A stretch of 64,000 nt of DNA from Chloroflexota bacterium (GCA_021789355.1 JAJYJR010000001.1:4946-68945), one strand, 5' to 3'; shown: positions 27,789 to 37,832, counted from the stretch's first letter. Program-made: numbers and translations. The notes: a model not told the origin generated them from the letters alone.

Positions 27789-28757
27789 GTGATCGACAAC
27801 GGGAAGCCTCGCGCATTCGCTTTCAGCATCACGCCGTTCGATGAGAACGACCGTCTCGATGAGGCGACGCTGCGCGCGCACTTGCGACGCCTGCGCGATG
27901 CAGGAATCGGTGTGTACATGGGCGGCAGCGGTGGCGGCGAGGCGTACTCGCTCACACCCGCCGAGCATCAGCGCGTGCTCGAGATCGGCGTCGAGGAAAT
28001 GAAGGGGAAGGTCCCCGTCTACGCCGCCTCGTTCGAGCCGCGCACCGCCGCGCAGATGTATGAGCATGCGCAGGTGGCGATCAAGGCCGGTGTGGACGCG
28101 GTCCAGCTGTACGCCGTCGAAGGCGGACACGGGATGGTCCCGACGGACCGTGAGCTTGAGGCGTACTTCGACGAGCTGATCACGCAGATCGACTCGAAGA
28201 TCATCATCGCCTCACACCAGGGGCTGCGCTACAAGTTCGACATCGGGCTGCTCAGCAGGCTGATCCACCGGTACGTCGACAAGATCATCGCGGTCAACTT
28301 CATTCAAGAATCGCCGAGCTATCTCATCGACATGCACGATGCTTTCGGCGACAAGGTCAAGATCTACAGCGGTGGCACGAAGTGGGCCATCACGAACCTC
28401 GGCCTGGGCGGCTGGGGCTTCAACTCCTCCGAAACGAACGTCATGCCGAACACCGCGATGACCGTTATCGAAGCGTTCAAGCGCGGCGATGTCGGGACGG
28501 CCGTTGAAGCGCACATGAGCATGCTCCGGCTCACGCGAGCCTTCGACGTCCTCGCGCCAGCGACCCCGCGGCCGATGAAGACGATCCTCCAGCTGCTCGG
28601 GCTGCCCTCGGGACAGCTGCGCAAGCCGTACCTGACCCCGGTGGGCGAAGAGCTGGAGAGGATGCGACGGTACCTCGCAAAGTTCGATATTTTGGGGACG
28701 GAGCGCAAGTTCGCCGAGTATCGGGCGCGGGTGACCGAGGAGTCTGACGCTCACTGA
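27789..28757 (+). CDS. DapA-family aldolase-like protein without the Schiff-base lysine
   Basis: A 322-aa TIM-barrel protein. GTG start at 27789 after AAAGGGG; GTG 27762 is an alternative. DapA/NAL family traits: GSGGGEAYSLTPAEH near residue 40 (the carboxylate-binding G-x-x-GE-x-x-L-x-x-EH motif) and KVPVYAASFEPRTAAQM. The lysine that forms the Schiff base should lie in an I-V-G-I-K motif; the equivalent here is IIAVN with Asn170, and the partner Tyr (YNxP) reads SHQG. Schiff-base aldol chemistry is thus unlikely, and hydratase, decarboxylase or regulatory activity should be considered. Confidence 0.82.
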   Translation: MIDNGKPRAFAFSITPFDENDRLDEATLRAHLRRLRDAGIGVYMGGSGGGEAYSLTPAEHQRVLEIGVEEMKGKVPVYAASFEPRTAAQMYEHAQVAIKAGVDAVQLYAVEGGHGMVPTDRELEAYFDELITQIDSKIIIASHQGLRYKFDIGLLSRLIHRYVDKIIAVNFIQESPSYLIDMHDAFGDKVKIYSGGTKWAITNLGLGGWGFNSSETNVMPNTAMTVIEAFKRGDVGTAVEAHMSMLRLTRAFDVLAPATPRPMKTILQLLGLPSGQLRKPYLTPVGEELERMRRYLAKFDILGTERKFAEYRARVTEESDAH

Positions 28758-29033
28758 GGCGCGGCTGCCGAATGGCGCCGTGGCTCCGGCCGACCACCGC
28801 CGTTCCGCATTTGAAGTAGTCGCTCCTCGAACCTGTTCTTGATCACGGGCGCGCCCGACCGAGCCATGCGCCGGACATCGATGCTCCAGCCGGCGAGCGA
28901 CCGCTGTCGAAGTCGCGAGGCCGGTCCCGGCCCGAGATCCTCGAGCTGCCGGCGCGAGTGGAGCCGACGGAAGGGCTGGCTTGTCAACGCACGAACCGTT
29001 CAGTGGGTCGCGGCAGCAGCGAAGGCAAGGGAT

Positions 29034-30248
29034 ATGACAACGACCAACGACGAAGTAGCTCGGCCGCGAGATCGGCCTGAAGTCCATTTACGGGGCGAAC
29101 AGCTCGCGATCCCGTGCGTGTTCATGCGAGGCGGTACCTCGCGCGGCGCATTTCTGCTGCGACGCGATCTCCCCACCGACCGGGCTTCCCTCGATCGCGT
29201 GATCCTCTCCATCTACGGCAGTCCGGATCCACGGCAGATCGACGGGGTCGGTGGGGCGCATCCTCTCACAAGCAAAGTCGCCATCATTGGTTCCTCGACT
29301 CGTCCGGACGCGGATGTGGACTACACGTTTGGACAGGTGCGGATCGATGAGCCGGTCGTCGACTACGATGGCAACTGCGGGAACATGTCCGCAGCCGTCG
29401 GGCCCTTTGCGATCGAGCAGGGACTCGTTCTCGCCCGAGAGCCGGTGACGACAGTCCGGATCCACAACACGAACACCGGCAAGGTCTTCACGGCGGACGT
29501 GCCCGTCTGCGATGGCGTCTCGCGCGTCGAGGGAGACACCGAGATCCCCGGCGTGCCGGGATCGGGCGCTGGCATCTGGCTCGACTTCGCGGATTCCGGG
29601 GGCAGCATGACCGGAGGCATACTGCCAACGGGCCTCCGTCGCGAGGAGCTTGGCACGAGCAGGAGCCACCAGTACGTTGTGTCCCTCGTCGATGTCGCGA
29701 ACCCCTGCGTGTTCGTGCTCGCTTCCGACCTTGGGTTGACAGGCACAGAGTTGCCGACAGACTTCGAACAACGCCCGGAGCTGATGTGTGAGCTCGAGGA
29801 GATTCGAAGCGCGGCAGCCGCTCGGTTGGGCTTCGTCTCCGAGGCGTCGCTCGCCACGGAGCAGAGCCCGGCCGTCCCGAAGATGTGCATCGTCGCCCCG
29901 CCGCAGGACTACCTCACGAGCGCGGGATCGAAGATATGCGGTGATGACGTTAACCTGGTCGCCCGCAGTATGACGATGCAGCGGCCGCATCCCGCGTATC
30001 AGGTGACCGGGGCGACGTGCACGGCAATCGCGGCACTCCTCGCCGACACCGTGGTGGCCCAGGTGTACCGACCCGAGGCTGGTGCGCCCGTCCGGATCGG
30101 ACATCCGAGCGGGATCATGCGGATCGATGCGATCGTGGAGGACGGGCCGGAGCCGCGGATCCTCCGCGCCGCACAGGAGCGGACGGCGCGTCGGATCATG
30201 GATGGCTTCGTCTACGTTCCAGTGGGTAGAGCCGGCATCGAGGCATAG
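29034..30248 (+). CDS. PrpF-family aconitate/4-oxalomesaconate isomerase
   Basis: A 404-aa protein of the diaminopimelate-epimerase-like PrpF fold. The ATG at 29034 follows AAGG; upstream codons in the frame lack family similarity. Hallmarks are IPCVFMRGGTSRGAFLL near residue 25, QIDGVGGAHPLTSKVAII, DYDGNCGNMSAAVGPFAI (with the conserved Cys in GNCGN) and the C-terminal IGHPSGIM. PrpF members move a double bond or interconvert cis and trans aconitates, which links TcuA product (cis-aconitate) to MmgE/PrpD substrates. Last gene of the catabolic cluster. Confidence 0.9.
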   Translation: MTTTNDEVARPRDRPEVHLRGEQLAIPCVFMRGGTSRGAFLLRRDLPTDRASLDRVILSIYGSPDPRQIDGVGGAHPLTSKVAIIGSSTRPDADVDYTFGQVRIDEPVVDYDGNCGNMSAAVGPFAIEQGLVLAREPVTTVRIHNTNTGKVFTADVPVCDGVSRVEGDTEIPGVPGSGAGIWLDFADSGGSMTGGILPTGLRREELGTSRSHQYVVSLVDVANPCVFVLASDLGLTGTELPTDFEQRPELMCELEEIRSAAAARLGFVSEASLATEQSPAVPKMCIVAPPQDYLTSAGSKICGDDVNLVARSMTMQRPHPAYQVTGATCTAIAALLADTVVAQVYRPEAGAPVRIGHPSGIMRIDAIVEDGPEPRILRAAQERTARRIMDGFVYVPVGRAGIEA

Positions 30249-30253
30249 TCACG

Positions 30254-30693
30254 CGGGTCCGGGAGCCCGTAGCGGACGCGCCCGCTCGACCGCTGGCCGG
30301 ATCGGCGGCTTCCGTCCTGGCTCCATCAAGCCTGACGGGCCTTCTTGAGGGATGTACTGATCAGCGCGAAGCGCTACCTCCTCTATCGCGACAGCACGGA
30401 TGGGGGAGGGCCTGATCTCGTGCATGTTCAGGACGGCCCGGAGGAGGATTCCGGAGACGACGAACCGGGCGAACTGACCGATTGGGCAGGGCCAACAGAA
30501 CGAACGCGAGGACGCGAACAAGAGTCGGAAGGAGGTCGGGCCACCCGGCGGCGGCGAAGTCTGCTTGGATCGAGTTGCCAAGCAGGATGACGAGCATGAT
30601 CGCGCCGACGAATATCAGGGTACTTAGAGCCTGTGTACGAAAGATCGTGGGCGGCCGGCGCTCACGGAGCGCAGTTCGTCTTCGGCGGTACAT
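30254..30693 (-). pseudogene. Small membrane protein, frameshifted
   Basis: On the minus strand an ATG at 30693 leads to LSTLIFVGAIMLVILLGNSI and LLPTLVRVLAFVLLALP, two good membrane helices. Near 30485 the hydrophobic pattern moves to another frame that reads IGQFARFVVSGILLRAVLNM and then EVALRADQYIPQEGP. The two together look like one protein of about 140 residues with three helices, broken by a single-base shift. Family not recognised. It sits in degraded DNA between the catabolic cluster and an IS256 remnant. Confidence 0.4.
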
Positions 30694-30934
30694 GACCGGA
30701 ACGCCCGTGCGCTTCGGCGTTGACCTGTCGAATGCCCTCGCGCGGCACCAGGGCCGCTATGGCCGAGTGTTGCAGCCCTGAACGGGCGAACCGCTGTGTC
30801 AGACCGCCAGCGTCGGTCGAGTGAGGAGTGCGGCGTCTTCCCAGAGAGCCATGAGGCGGTCGGTCTCCTCGACTGCCGTGCCAGCACCGTCGACAACGTC
30901 GGCTTGGTCGTACGCCCCGTCCGGTTGTGACCCG

Positions 30935-31228
30935 ATGGCCGAGGACAGGATGGCGGTGCTCGAGACGGTGCGCAAGGCGATCGCGGACGGCGACGTCGAC
31001 TTCCTGCGTGAGGGGGTCCGCGTGCTGGCCCGGGCGGTCAAGGCCGAAGTCACCGACCTCACCGGCATCCCGCATCTCGAGCGGGATCCGGAGCACCGCC
31101 TGACCCGCCGCAACGGGTACCGCGAGCGGCGCGGGGACACGCGGGTGGGCACGGTGGGGCTGGCGTGGAGGGCGGCACAGATGCGGCTGACCTCGCTCCT
31201 TGAGAGCGACGCGATGCCGAGAGGATAG
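30935..31228 (+). mobile_element. IS256-family (mutator-type) transposase N-terminal remnant
   Basis: From the ATG at 30935 the frame reads AVLETVRKAIADGDVDFLRE, then EVTDLTGIPHLERDPEHRLT and RRNGYRERRGDTRVGTV, the conserved N-terminal segment of actinobacterial and Chloroflexota IS256 transposases. Similarity ends near 31155, before the DDE catalytic domain. The remnant stops almost against the 3' end of the large defence ATPase and marks the left edge of the defence island. Confidence 0.72.
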
Positions 31229-31230
31229 CT

Positions 31231-34200
31231 CTAGTCCGTTGCCCGGACAGTTCCTCCGCCGTGCTTGGAGAGGCGCGGACGCACTCGAACCAGCTGAGGC
31301 CTGCGGAACTCCCGCGAGTTGGTCGACCACACAAAGGCGGCACCGGAGTCGAGTCGTGTGAGCTGGGACGGCAGCAGACCAGCCTCACCGAAGTCGGCGT
31401 TGGCCCGCTTGATGTGATCGAGCCAGGTCGGGGCCGTGAATCGGTGGACGAAGATGACCGACGAAAGCTCGACCACTTCCCTCGGGACCGACGGAGGATT
31501 CTGGGACGCGATCACCACGCTTGTGCCGCGATGACGCATCTCGCGGATCGTCTCGACGATCTTGTTGGTCAGCTTTGGCTGGTCCATGTACTTGTGCGCC
31601 TCGTCGAAGACGATGAGCTTGTTGAAGTGACCGCCCTTCCATTCCGCCTGCGAGAACCGCCCGAGCAGAATCATGAACAGCGACAGTGCTTCGTCGCTCT
31701 CTATGAGTTCATCGCGGAGATCAACGATCAGGAGCCGCCCCGGGACCAAGTGGTCGCCCACGGTGTCGGTCTCCGAGATGTACGGGCGGGCGAAGCGGAG
31801 CCGGGTCTGCGCGATCCGCTTCTGGCCGCTCGACAGATCGCTGACGTCGATCTCGGCCTCAAGCGCATCTGCCGAGATGCGCTCCCGAAGCCTGCGGAAA
31901 ATGCCGTTCATTGCCTTCGAGTACATCTGGTCGCCCCCCTCAATCCCCATGAGGAGCTTCCAGTCGTCGAGTCGGAGTTCGTTGGCGCCGAGCAACATCG
32001 GCCGCACGTCGAGGCCCGGGAAATCAGCCGCGCGGTCCGAGACGAGATCGGGTGGGACGAGGATGCGGACGTCGTCCACACCTGTCGGCACGGCGCCATA
32101 GGTGCTGAGCAGGTCGCGAACGGCGGCCTCGTCGTCGTTCGGGTGTGCCATCGCCGCGAACTCGGGCACGTACGAGTTGTCGGTCGAGTAGTGGAACACG
32201 ACGGCGCCGAGCGGACTCGGCAGCCGATTCACAGGCGTATCCTGGATGAGCGCGGCTTCGATGATGGTGCCAAGGGTGTAGCTCTTCCCCGATCCTTGGA
32301 CGCCGAAGACGGACACGACGTTCGTTCCGTCCATGTCAAGCGCGACGGGCAGCGCCCCCGGCACCCGCCCAATGACGCCGAACTGGCGACGTGACGGCGC
32401 CATGCCGATCACTACGACCGAGGCTGGATCTGGCCCGCCTGTCTGGTCTGCCTGCCGCTCCGGCTCGACCGTCGGTACATCGGGTGCCCTGCGCACGTCA
32501 CCCGTTTCAGCGCGACCGGCCTGAGCCTCCCCGGCTGGCACCGGCGATGGTCTGCCGCCCGCCGCGGTCCGGACGGTCTCCGAGAAGGACAGACTCGGCG
32601 GCAAAGTGGCGTGCCGCTCGTCCGGCCTCAGCAGAAGTCCCTCGATGCTGTCCCGCCCGATCTTCGTGAACTCGATCCCCTCGTCGACGAAGGTGTCGGT
32701 CCCGGGGCGTTCGAGGTCGAACACGAGCCCCAGCTCGGCGAACCCGAGCGTGAAACTGGAGTCGGCGGTGTCGATGAAAGTCCGGCAGGCGTCCGCGTAT
32801 CCGGGCTCGATCAGGCGGTAGCGGAGAGCGCGGTCGAGATAGCGGCGCATGGTAGTAATGACGTAGCGGAGACGCATCACGGCTGCCAGCGATCCTGGTT
32901 CCCGTCGATCCTCTGCGTCGAACATCGCCTCCCGCAGCGCCTTCCGCGAGTTCGCAAGCTGCTTTCGCATGGTCAGGGCGAGGTCGGCCGGTATCCCCAG
33001 ATCGCCCCCCGAGCGAACTTTCAGTTCGACGATGTGGAACGTGATCCTGCGTTCAGAGGGCTCGATCCTCACCACCGCGAGGTCGGAACGCGACAATCCG
33101 GATTCAGAATCGGCGGCGACTGCGCGGAACAGCTCCTGGTGCAGATCGAGCGGAATGACGAGTGACCGGCGGAGCGTCCCGTTGTTCTGAAGCCACACTG
33201 CGCCGAGCGCCAGCGAGAGTGCCTCGTCGGCGTGGTTGCGGTCAGCCAAGAGACGGAGGCTCGCTCCTGCTCCGACCGCCTGCAGCGAGTCGAGCAGGCG
33301 CTCGAGTCGGTCGTCTGCGATCTGCAAGCCATGTCTCGCCAGCGCGGGGCCGATAACAGCCCTAAGTTCGCTCCGTGACTTGGTCGAGACGAGCACGTGC
33401 CTCTCCGGGCGCGCGGTGAGCAAGTCTCCGGACTCCACGACGTACCGGGGCGTCGCTCCCTCCCCCGCCGGCGCATCGAGAAACTCGTCCCCAAAGACTG
33501 GGTCGATGGTCACGACCCAGTCCGAGGCGCGATGGACGGCATCGATGACGCTTTGTTTCACGCGGTCGAGCTCGAGCCGGACCGCCACATCCTGCACCGC
33601 AGTCCCGCCAAGCCGGACCGCTGCGGCGCCGTGAGCGCCCGCGTAGACCCGTTCGAAGAGATCGGAAGCCGTCGGCGAGGCGGCGACTCTTGTCCGCCAC
33701 GTAGGGGTCTGCCCCTCCAGACGGTAGACCGGCACGGGTTCAACGATCAAGCCGGACCCAAAAAGTGAGCGTCCGTCGGCAGTGCGATCCACCGCTTCGA
33801 GTTCGGGCTCGAACCAGTCGAGCAGGAATGTCAGGTGGGCCGGGTAGCTGGAAGGATCTTTGATGAGATCCTCGAGACGGTGCTTGCTGTAGGTGAAGCG
33901 CGGCGCAAGTGAGTCCGGGGATGCGGCGAGAAGTGCATCGGCCGCGTCGTTGCGCCAGCGCCGGGCCTCGTCCGGACTTGCCATGAAATCGTCGATCGCA
34001 CGTCCGAGTTCGTCGTGGTACAGCTCGGACGCGAACATCCGTACGACGTAGCGGCGGGTTCTGCCGAGCGGCTCGTCCTGAAGCTCGAGCAACGACTGCA
34101 GGACGGCCTCGCCGCCGCCAGGCTGAATGAAGTTGACAACGGCAGTCTCGACCCAAGGGTGGGCGGACAAGTACCTGACGATACGGCGAGTGATTTCGTG

Positions 34201-36276
34201 CGGGGCGGCAACCGAGATCCCGGGGGCAGCGAAGCCAAGCCAGTGGGCCAACCTTGACAGGGTCGCGGGGACGTCGCTCGCGGACGGGCGCAGGTAGACC
34301 GTCCAGTCGATGCCAAAGCATGCGACCGAGCGAAGCAGCCCGTGGTCTCCGGGAACGACCATAGGAACGTGCTGGGGCAGCACGCCATCGATGGCCGCGG
34401 TGAGGCCGGGGACAGTCGGACCCCCTCGTCGCAGAGCTTCAGCGAACGCGGTCGAGTGCCGCAGCCGCCAGAGCAGCCGGAGCGGATGTGTCGGCCCGGC
34501 GAGCCTGAGCTCTCCGTGGCCGGGATCGCGCACGACCAGCTGGTCGACCGAGAGCAGAGCCGTTCTCGCCTCCGGATCCGGGGCATTCGAGATCGCCTCT
34601 AGCCACGAGTTCGCATATGCCTCGATGACCGGCGCGATGGCTTCAAGGTCGCCCAGCGCCACGAGAGGCGGAAGATCGCTCCCTTCGACGGGCAGGCGGG
34701 CATGCTGCACGGCGTCGAACGCCCGTTCTCGCGCGATAAGGAAGTCCTCGGGCACTCCAGTCGGCACTGCGAAGGCTTCCTCCGGCGTGCTCTCGCCGAA
34801 GCTCGTGGCGTACCGCCCGAGCGACCGCGGGTCCTCCAGCGTGTAGCGTTCAAGCTCGGAGAGCACGGGCGAGAAACGAAGCTCGAACGAATCGGCGACG
34901 TTCTCCCACCCCAGGCGGGCGAGCATCCGGCCCGAACGGGCGTCTTTGGAGAGGACGATGTGCTCGGCGCCGATGGGGCCATCGAATGCCTCGGCTCGCG
35001 CGACCAGTCGCGCCCCCGCAACGCTCGTCGCCGACCGAACGGTCGGCTCGGGTCCCGGCAGGTCGGTCTGGATGCGGAGGGTCGTGCTGAGCGCCGTCCG
35101 GACGAGGATGCCGGCCGTATCGCGGGCGACCAGCCGGAACCGGTAGAACCCGGGCTCCAGATCCGCAGCATCGACACGGAACGTCCACTGGCCGGACGTG
35201 GTCTTGGGCAGCTGTGCCCGCCTCTTGCGAGCGAAGACGCCGGTATCCAGCAAATCATCGTCGCTGTCTCCGACGCGGACGAGGTCGAGCACGAGTTCGT
35301 ACAGACCATCAATCTCGGCAGGCGCCGGTCTCGCGCGGTAGCGGATGCCGATCCGCGCCTTCGCCTTCTTGAGGGTGGGCTCGACATCGGCCGAGATATC
35401 ACCCGCGAGAGCGAGCACGCCCAGTTCCCGGAGCTCCACCGGCCCGCCCGGGTGCAGGGACGCGAAATCAACTCCCCGTTCCGCGAGCCTCGACGCGATC
35501 TCGTGGCGATCCAGCACGCCATCGCGCAGGGCGTCGGCCAGCCTCCGCTCTAGATCTCCGTCGCTGGTGGCGAGCTGTTCTCCGATCGAGCGAAGACGCT
35601 CGGCAGGCGGTTCCGGCTCGGTGAGCGACTCCATTGCACGGAGATTCCGAGTGAGGCGTCCCTTTACTCGCTCCTCGTCTTCCTCCCCGAGCGAGCGATC
35701 CGGGATCAGGCCGAGCGCGTCCAAAGCCTGACCGACTGTCTCTGGACTCGGGTCCCGCAGGATGCGCTGCAGGTAATCCACCTGACTTCGCGGGCTGATC
35801 CCCAGCGGAACCGCGAGATCCGTGACCTGCCGAACACGGGCCGAAATGGCGGGCGTCGTCGACGCGATCCGTTCCAGCAACTGGGCGCACAGCGTGACGT
35901 TGGCATCGCTGACGTCGACGACTTCGAAGGTGGATGCCCCGAAGCTGTCCTCCGCCGCGAGCAGCAGGCCGGCCTCGAGGATCACAACGAGGCGCGCGCC
36001 CTGCGCGTCGATGGAGTTCCGAAGTTCGACGACCTTCGTCGGAGAAGCGTGCCACGCCTCGACGGGACTTGCGCGGACGAGGCGCACCACGTCGTCTCCG
36101 AGTCTCTCCCAGAGCACACGCGCAACCTGCTCAGCGATCGTCCCGGGAAGATGAGGAACCTGGATGCAGTGGCCCGGCCCACGTTGTCTGACAACTGATT
36201 CGACGCGGTCAGCGATGGTCTCGACCAGACCCGGCGGGGGGGCTCCCATGTTCTGAAGAGTCGTCGCCGTGCTCAC
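31231..36276 (-). CDS. Very large HerA/DUF87-type ATPase, MAD8/DptH-like defence protein
   Basis: A 1681-aa protein. The first 1200 residues have no recognised motif apart from a Pro/Gly linker at about 1230-1300. The C-terminal 360 residues form a HerA/FtsK-like hexameric ATPase: Walker A GVQGSGKSYTLG near residue 1329, Walker B KLIVFDEAHKYM near 1555, and a sensor region RHRGTSVVIASQNPPSVP. Size and layout match the ATP-binding subunit of methylation-associated defence (MAD8) and the DptH protein of phosphorothioate restriction. The ATG overlaps the upstream stop by 4 bp. Probably a DNA translocase or pump acting on invading DNA. Confidence 0.83.
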   Translation of the reverse strand: MSTATTLQNMGAPPPGLVETIADRVESVVRQRGPGHCIQVPHLPGTIAEQVARVLWERLGDDVVRLVRASPVEAWHASPTKVVELRNSIDAQGARLVVILEAGLLLAAEDSFGASTFEVVDVSDANVTLCAQLLERIASTTPAISARVRQVTDLAVPLGISPRSQVDYLQRILRDPSPETVGQALDALGLIPDRSLGEEDEERVKGRLTRNLRAMESLTEPEPPAERLRSIGEQLATSDGDLERRLADALRDGVLDRHEIASRLAERGVDFASLHPGGPVELRELGVLALAGDISADVEPTLKKAKARIGIRYRARPAPAEIDGLYELVLDLVRVGDSDDDLLDTGVFARKRRAQLPKTTSGQWTFRVDAADLEPGFYRFRLVARDTAGILVRTALSTTLRIQTDLPGPEPTVRSATSVAGARLVARAEAFDGPIGAEHIVLSKDARSGRMLARLGWENVADSFELRFSPVLSELERYTLEDPRSLGRYATSFGESTPEEAFAVPTGVPEDFLIARERAFDAVQHARLPVEGSDLPPLVALGDLEAIAPVIEAYANSWLEAISNAPDPEARTALLSVDQLVVRDPGHGELRLAGPTHPLRLLWRLRHSTAFAEALRRGGPTVPGLTAAIDGVLPQHVPMVVPGDHGLLRSVACFGIDWTVYLRPSASDVPATLSRLAHWLGFAAPGISVAAPHEITRRIVRYLSAHPWVETAVVNFIQPGGGEAVLQSLLELQDEPLGRTRRYVVRMFASELYHDELGRAIDDFMASPDEARRWRNDAADALLAASPDSLAPRFTYSKHRLEDLIKDPSSYPAHLTFLLDWFEPELEAVDRTADGRSLFGSGLIVEPVPVYRLEGQTPTWRTRVAASPTASDLFERVYAGAHGAAAVRLGGTAVQDVAVRLELDRVKQSVIDAVHRASDWVVTIDPVFGDEFLDAPAGEGATPRYVVESGDLLTARPERHVLVSTKSRSELRAVIGPALARHGLQIADDRLERLLDSLQAVGAGASLRLLADRNHADEALSLALGAVWLQNNGTLRRSLVIPLDLHQELFRAVAADSESGLSRSDLAVVRIEPSERRITFHIVELKVRSGGDLGIPADLALTMRKQLANSRKALREAMFDAEDRREPGSLAAVMRLRYVITTMRRYLDRALRYRLIEPGYADACRTFIDTADSSFTLGFAELGLVFDLERPGTDTFVDEGIEFTKIGRDSIEGLLLRPDERHATLPPSLSFSETVRTAAGGRPSPVPAGEAQAGRAETGDVRRAPDVPTVEPERQADQTGGPDPASVVVIGMAPSRRQFGVIGRVPGALPVALDMDGTNVVSVFGVQGSGKSYTLGTIIEAALIQDTPVNRLPSPLGAVVFHYSTDNSYVPEFAAMAHPNDDEAAVRDLLSTYGAVPTGVDDVRILVPPDLVSDRAADFPGLDVRPMLLGANELRLDDWKLLMGIEGGDQMYSKAMNGIFRRLRERISADALEAEIDVSDLSSGQKRIAQTRLRFARPYISETDTVGDHLVPGRLLIVDLRDELIESDEALSLFMILLGRFSQAEWKGGHFNKLIVFDEAHKYMDQPKLTNKIVETIREMRHRGTSVVIASQNPPSVPREVVELSSVIFVHRFTAPTWLDHIKRANADFGEAGLLPSQLTRLDSGAAFVWSTNSREFRRPQLVRVRPRLSKHGGGTVRATD

Positions 36277-37832
36277 AGCCGTACCCTCGGCCGCACGGTC
36301 TGCGCAAGGTAGGCGTCCGACTGATCCGTGAACACCCCGGTCTCACGGAGTCGCGCCCTGAAGCGTTGCGCGTTGTCGGCAAGCACGCGGATCGCAGCGG
36401 GGTCCTCGGCGTCCAGGGCGGGCGCGTGTGCAATGAGAAAGCCGTAACGATCCCGGAAGCGATCGATGAGCTGGTCGACGCGGAGAGGCGCCGTCCGGAC
36501 GCCCCCTGCCTCGAACCGCACCGCCGAGATCAGAACGAGAGTCTCGAGAAGACTCGGGGAAAGCACGGCCCGGCGCCGCCGCCGCCCGCCGAGCGGCTGC
36601 CTCAGGAGACCATCTGAAGCGTTCTTCCCGAGGAGCGAGTCAAGAAGCCATCGGTTGTAGCTCGTCCAGCGGCGTTCCGCGTACTGGCAGAGGACCGCAT
36701 GGTACGTGCGGAACGCGTTGAACCCCATTCGCCGGTGTCGATGTTCGAGTTCAGTGATCGCCTCCTTGGCGGTGTCGTCCTCCAGGTTGTTACGGAGATC
36801 GGCGAGCTGTATGTCGAAGTAGCGTTCGAGCTCAGATGCCTTGGCCTGCTTCTCGAGGCCTGCGATTTCCGCCAGCGTCGTGTGCGGATACGACAGATTC
36901 CGCTCCTTCTCCTCGTAGTGGGCGAACTGATCGAGTTTCTTGAGCGCGAGATGGCTGCGCACGTATCGCGCGATCCACTCCTCCTCTCGCGCCCACGCTG
37001 CCTCCGCATATTGGGCGATCTGCGAGTTCGCATCCTCCCCGCAGTCCACCACAAGCTCGACCGGCTGTGCGCATCTGCCCGCGCGTTCTCGCGCGTCGCA
37101 CGTCGAGCAGCGCCACTCGCCGCCCGAGCCCTCGATGGCCACGACGATTCGGAACATCCTCAGGAAGTGCAGGCCGAGGTGGAGCCCGGTTATCCGCCTT
37201 ATGTGGTCGACAATCGAGGCCCGCGGCAGCACTCGTCGATACGCAAGAACAGCCCGCAGATCCTCGGCGTACATAACCGCCTGCCGCCAGCACAGCGGCT
37301 CGACGTCCGGATCCGGACTCTTCGGTGTATCGGCAGGCTGGTCTTCGCCCAGCAGACGAAGCGCAAGACTCGGAAGATCGAGTGTCTCGTCCGTGCTGGG
37401 CTCGATGAACGCAAGCAACTCGTCCAGCAGCGCGGCATCCGCGTGCCGTATCCACGAATAGACCTGCCTCGATGCGAAGGAGTCGTTGTTCTCCTTCGGG
37501 TTGCGCACCCTTGCCGCGTCAAGGTGGACCGGCCGCGCTACGGTGAAGGCGTCGGGGTCCTTCTTCCTCGTGAAGACCAGATCCGCTCGAAGCCACGCCT
37601 CTGATGCCCCTGGGAGATCACGGAATCCTCGAAACAACTCGTTCCCTTCCATCTGTGCCGCCAAGTCCGCGACCGTGATCCTCTGCGACCCAGAGAGGCG
37701 TACAACTGGCCGGTTGTCGTGCTTTACGCGCAGCCACAGGAACGTAAGCAGCTGCTCGAGCTCGACGGCACGCACGTCGATGACGCTGATCTGCTCGAGC
37801 CGCCATTCCTTGTGCGCACCTTTGAGGAGCAT
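36273..37832 (-). CDS. Uncharacterised defence protein, MAD7-like, with a Cys cluster
   Basis: A 519-aa protein between the kinase and the large ATPase, overlapping the kinase stop by 1 bp and the ATPase start by 4 bp. No catalytic motif is recognised. A four-cysteine knuckle (CSTC at about residue 238, then Cys in AGRC and DCGEDAN) may bind zinc. The middle part is rich in charged helices (EEEWIARYVRSHLALKKLDQF, EKQAKASELERYF). By position it corresponds to MAD7 of methylation-associated defence systems, whose biochemical role is not established. Function inferred from operon only. Confidence 0.75.
   Translation of the reverse strand: MLLKGAHKEWRLEQISVIDVRAVELEQLLTFLWLRVKHDNRPVVRLSGSQRITVADLAAQMEGNELFRGFRDLPGASEAWLRADLVFTRKKDPDAFTVARPVHLDAARVRNPKENNDSFASRQVYSWIRHADAALLDELLAFIEPSTDETLDLPSLALRLLGEDQPADTPKSPDPDVEPLCWRQAVMYAEDLRAVLAYRRVLPRASIVDHIRRITGLHLGLHFLRMFRIVVAIEGSGGEWRCSTCDARERAGRCAQPVELVVDCGEDANSQIAQYAEAAWAREEEWIARYVRSHLALKKLDQFAHYEEKERNLSYPHTTLAEIAGLEKQAKASELERYFDIQLADLRNNLEDDTAKEAITELEHRHRRMGFNAFRTYHAVLCQYAERRWTSYNRWLLDSLLGKNASDGLLRQPLGGRRRRRAVLSPSLLETLVLISAVRFEAGGVRTAPLRVDQLIDRFRDRYGFLIAHAPALDAEDPAAIRVLADNAQRFRARLRETGVFTDQSDAYLAQTVRPRVRL

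Noticed and set aside
28751..28987. 78-codon minus-strand frame before the PrpF gene
   Set aside because: No family similarity, no clear start signal, and a Pro/Arg-rich tail; not supported as a gene.
31261..32394. 377-codon + strand open frame over the large ATPase gene
   Set aside because: Lies opposite the Walker A and B region of the ATPase; shadow frame with no domain signal.
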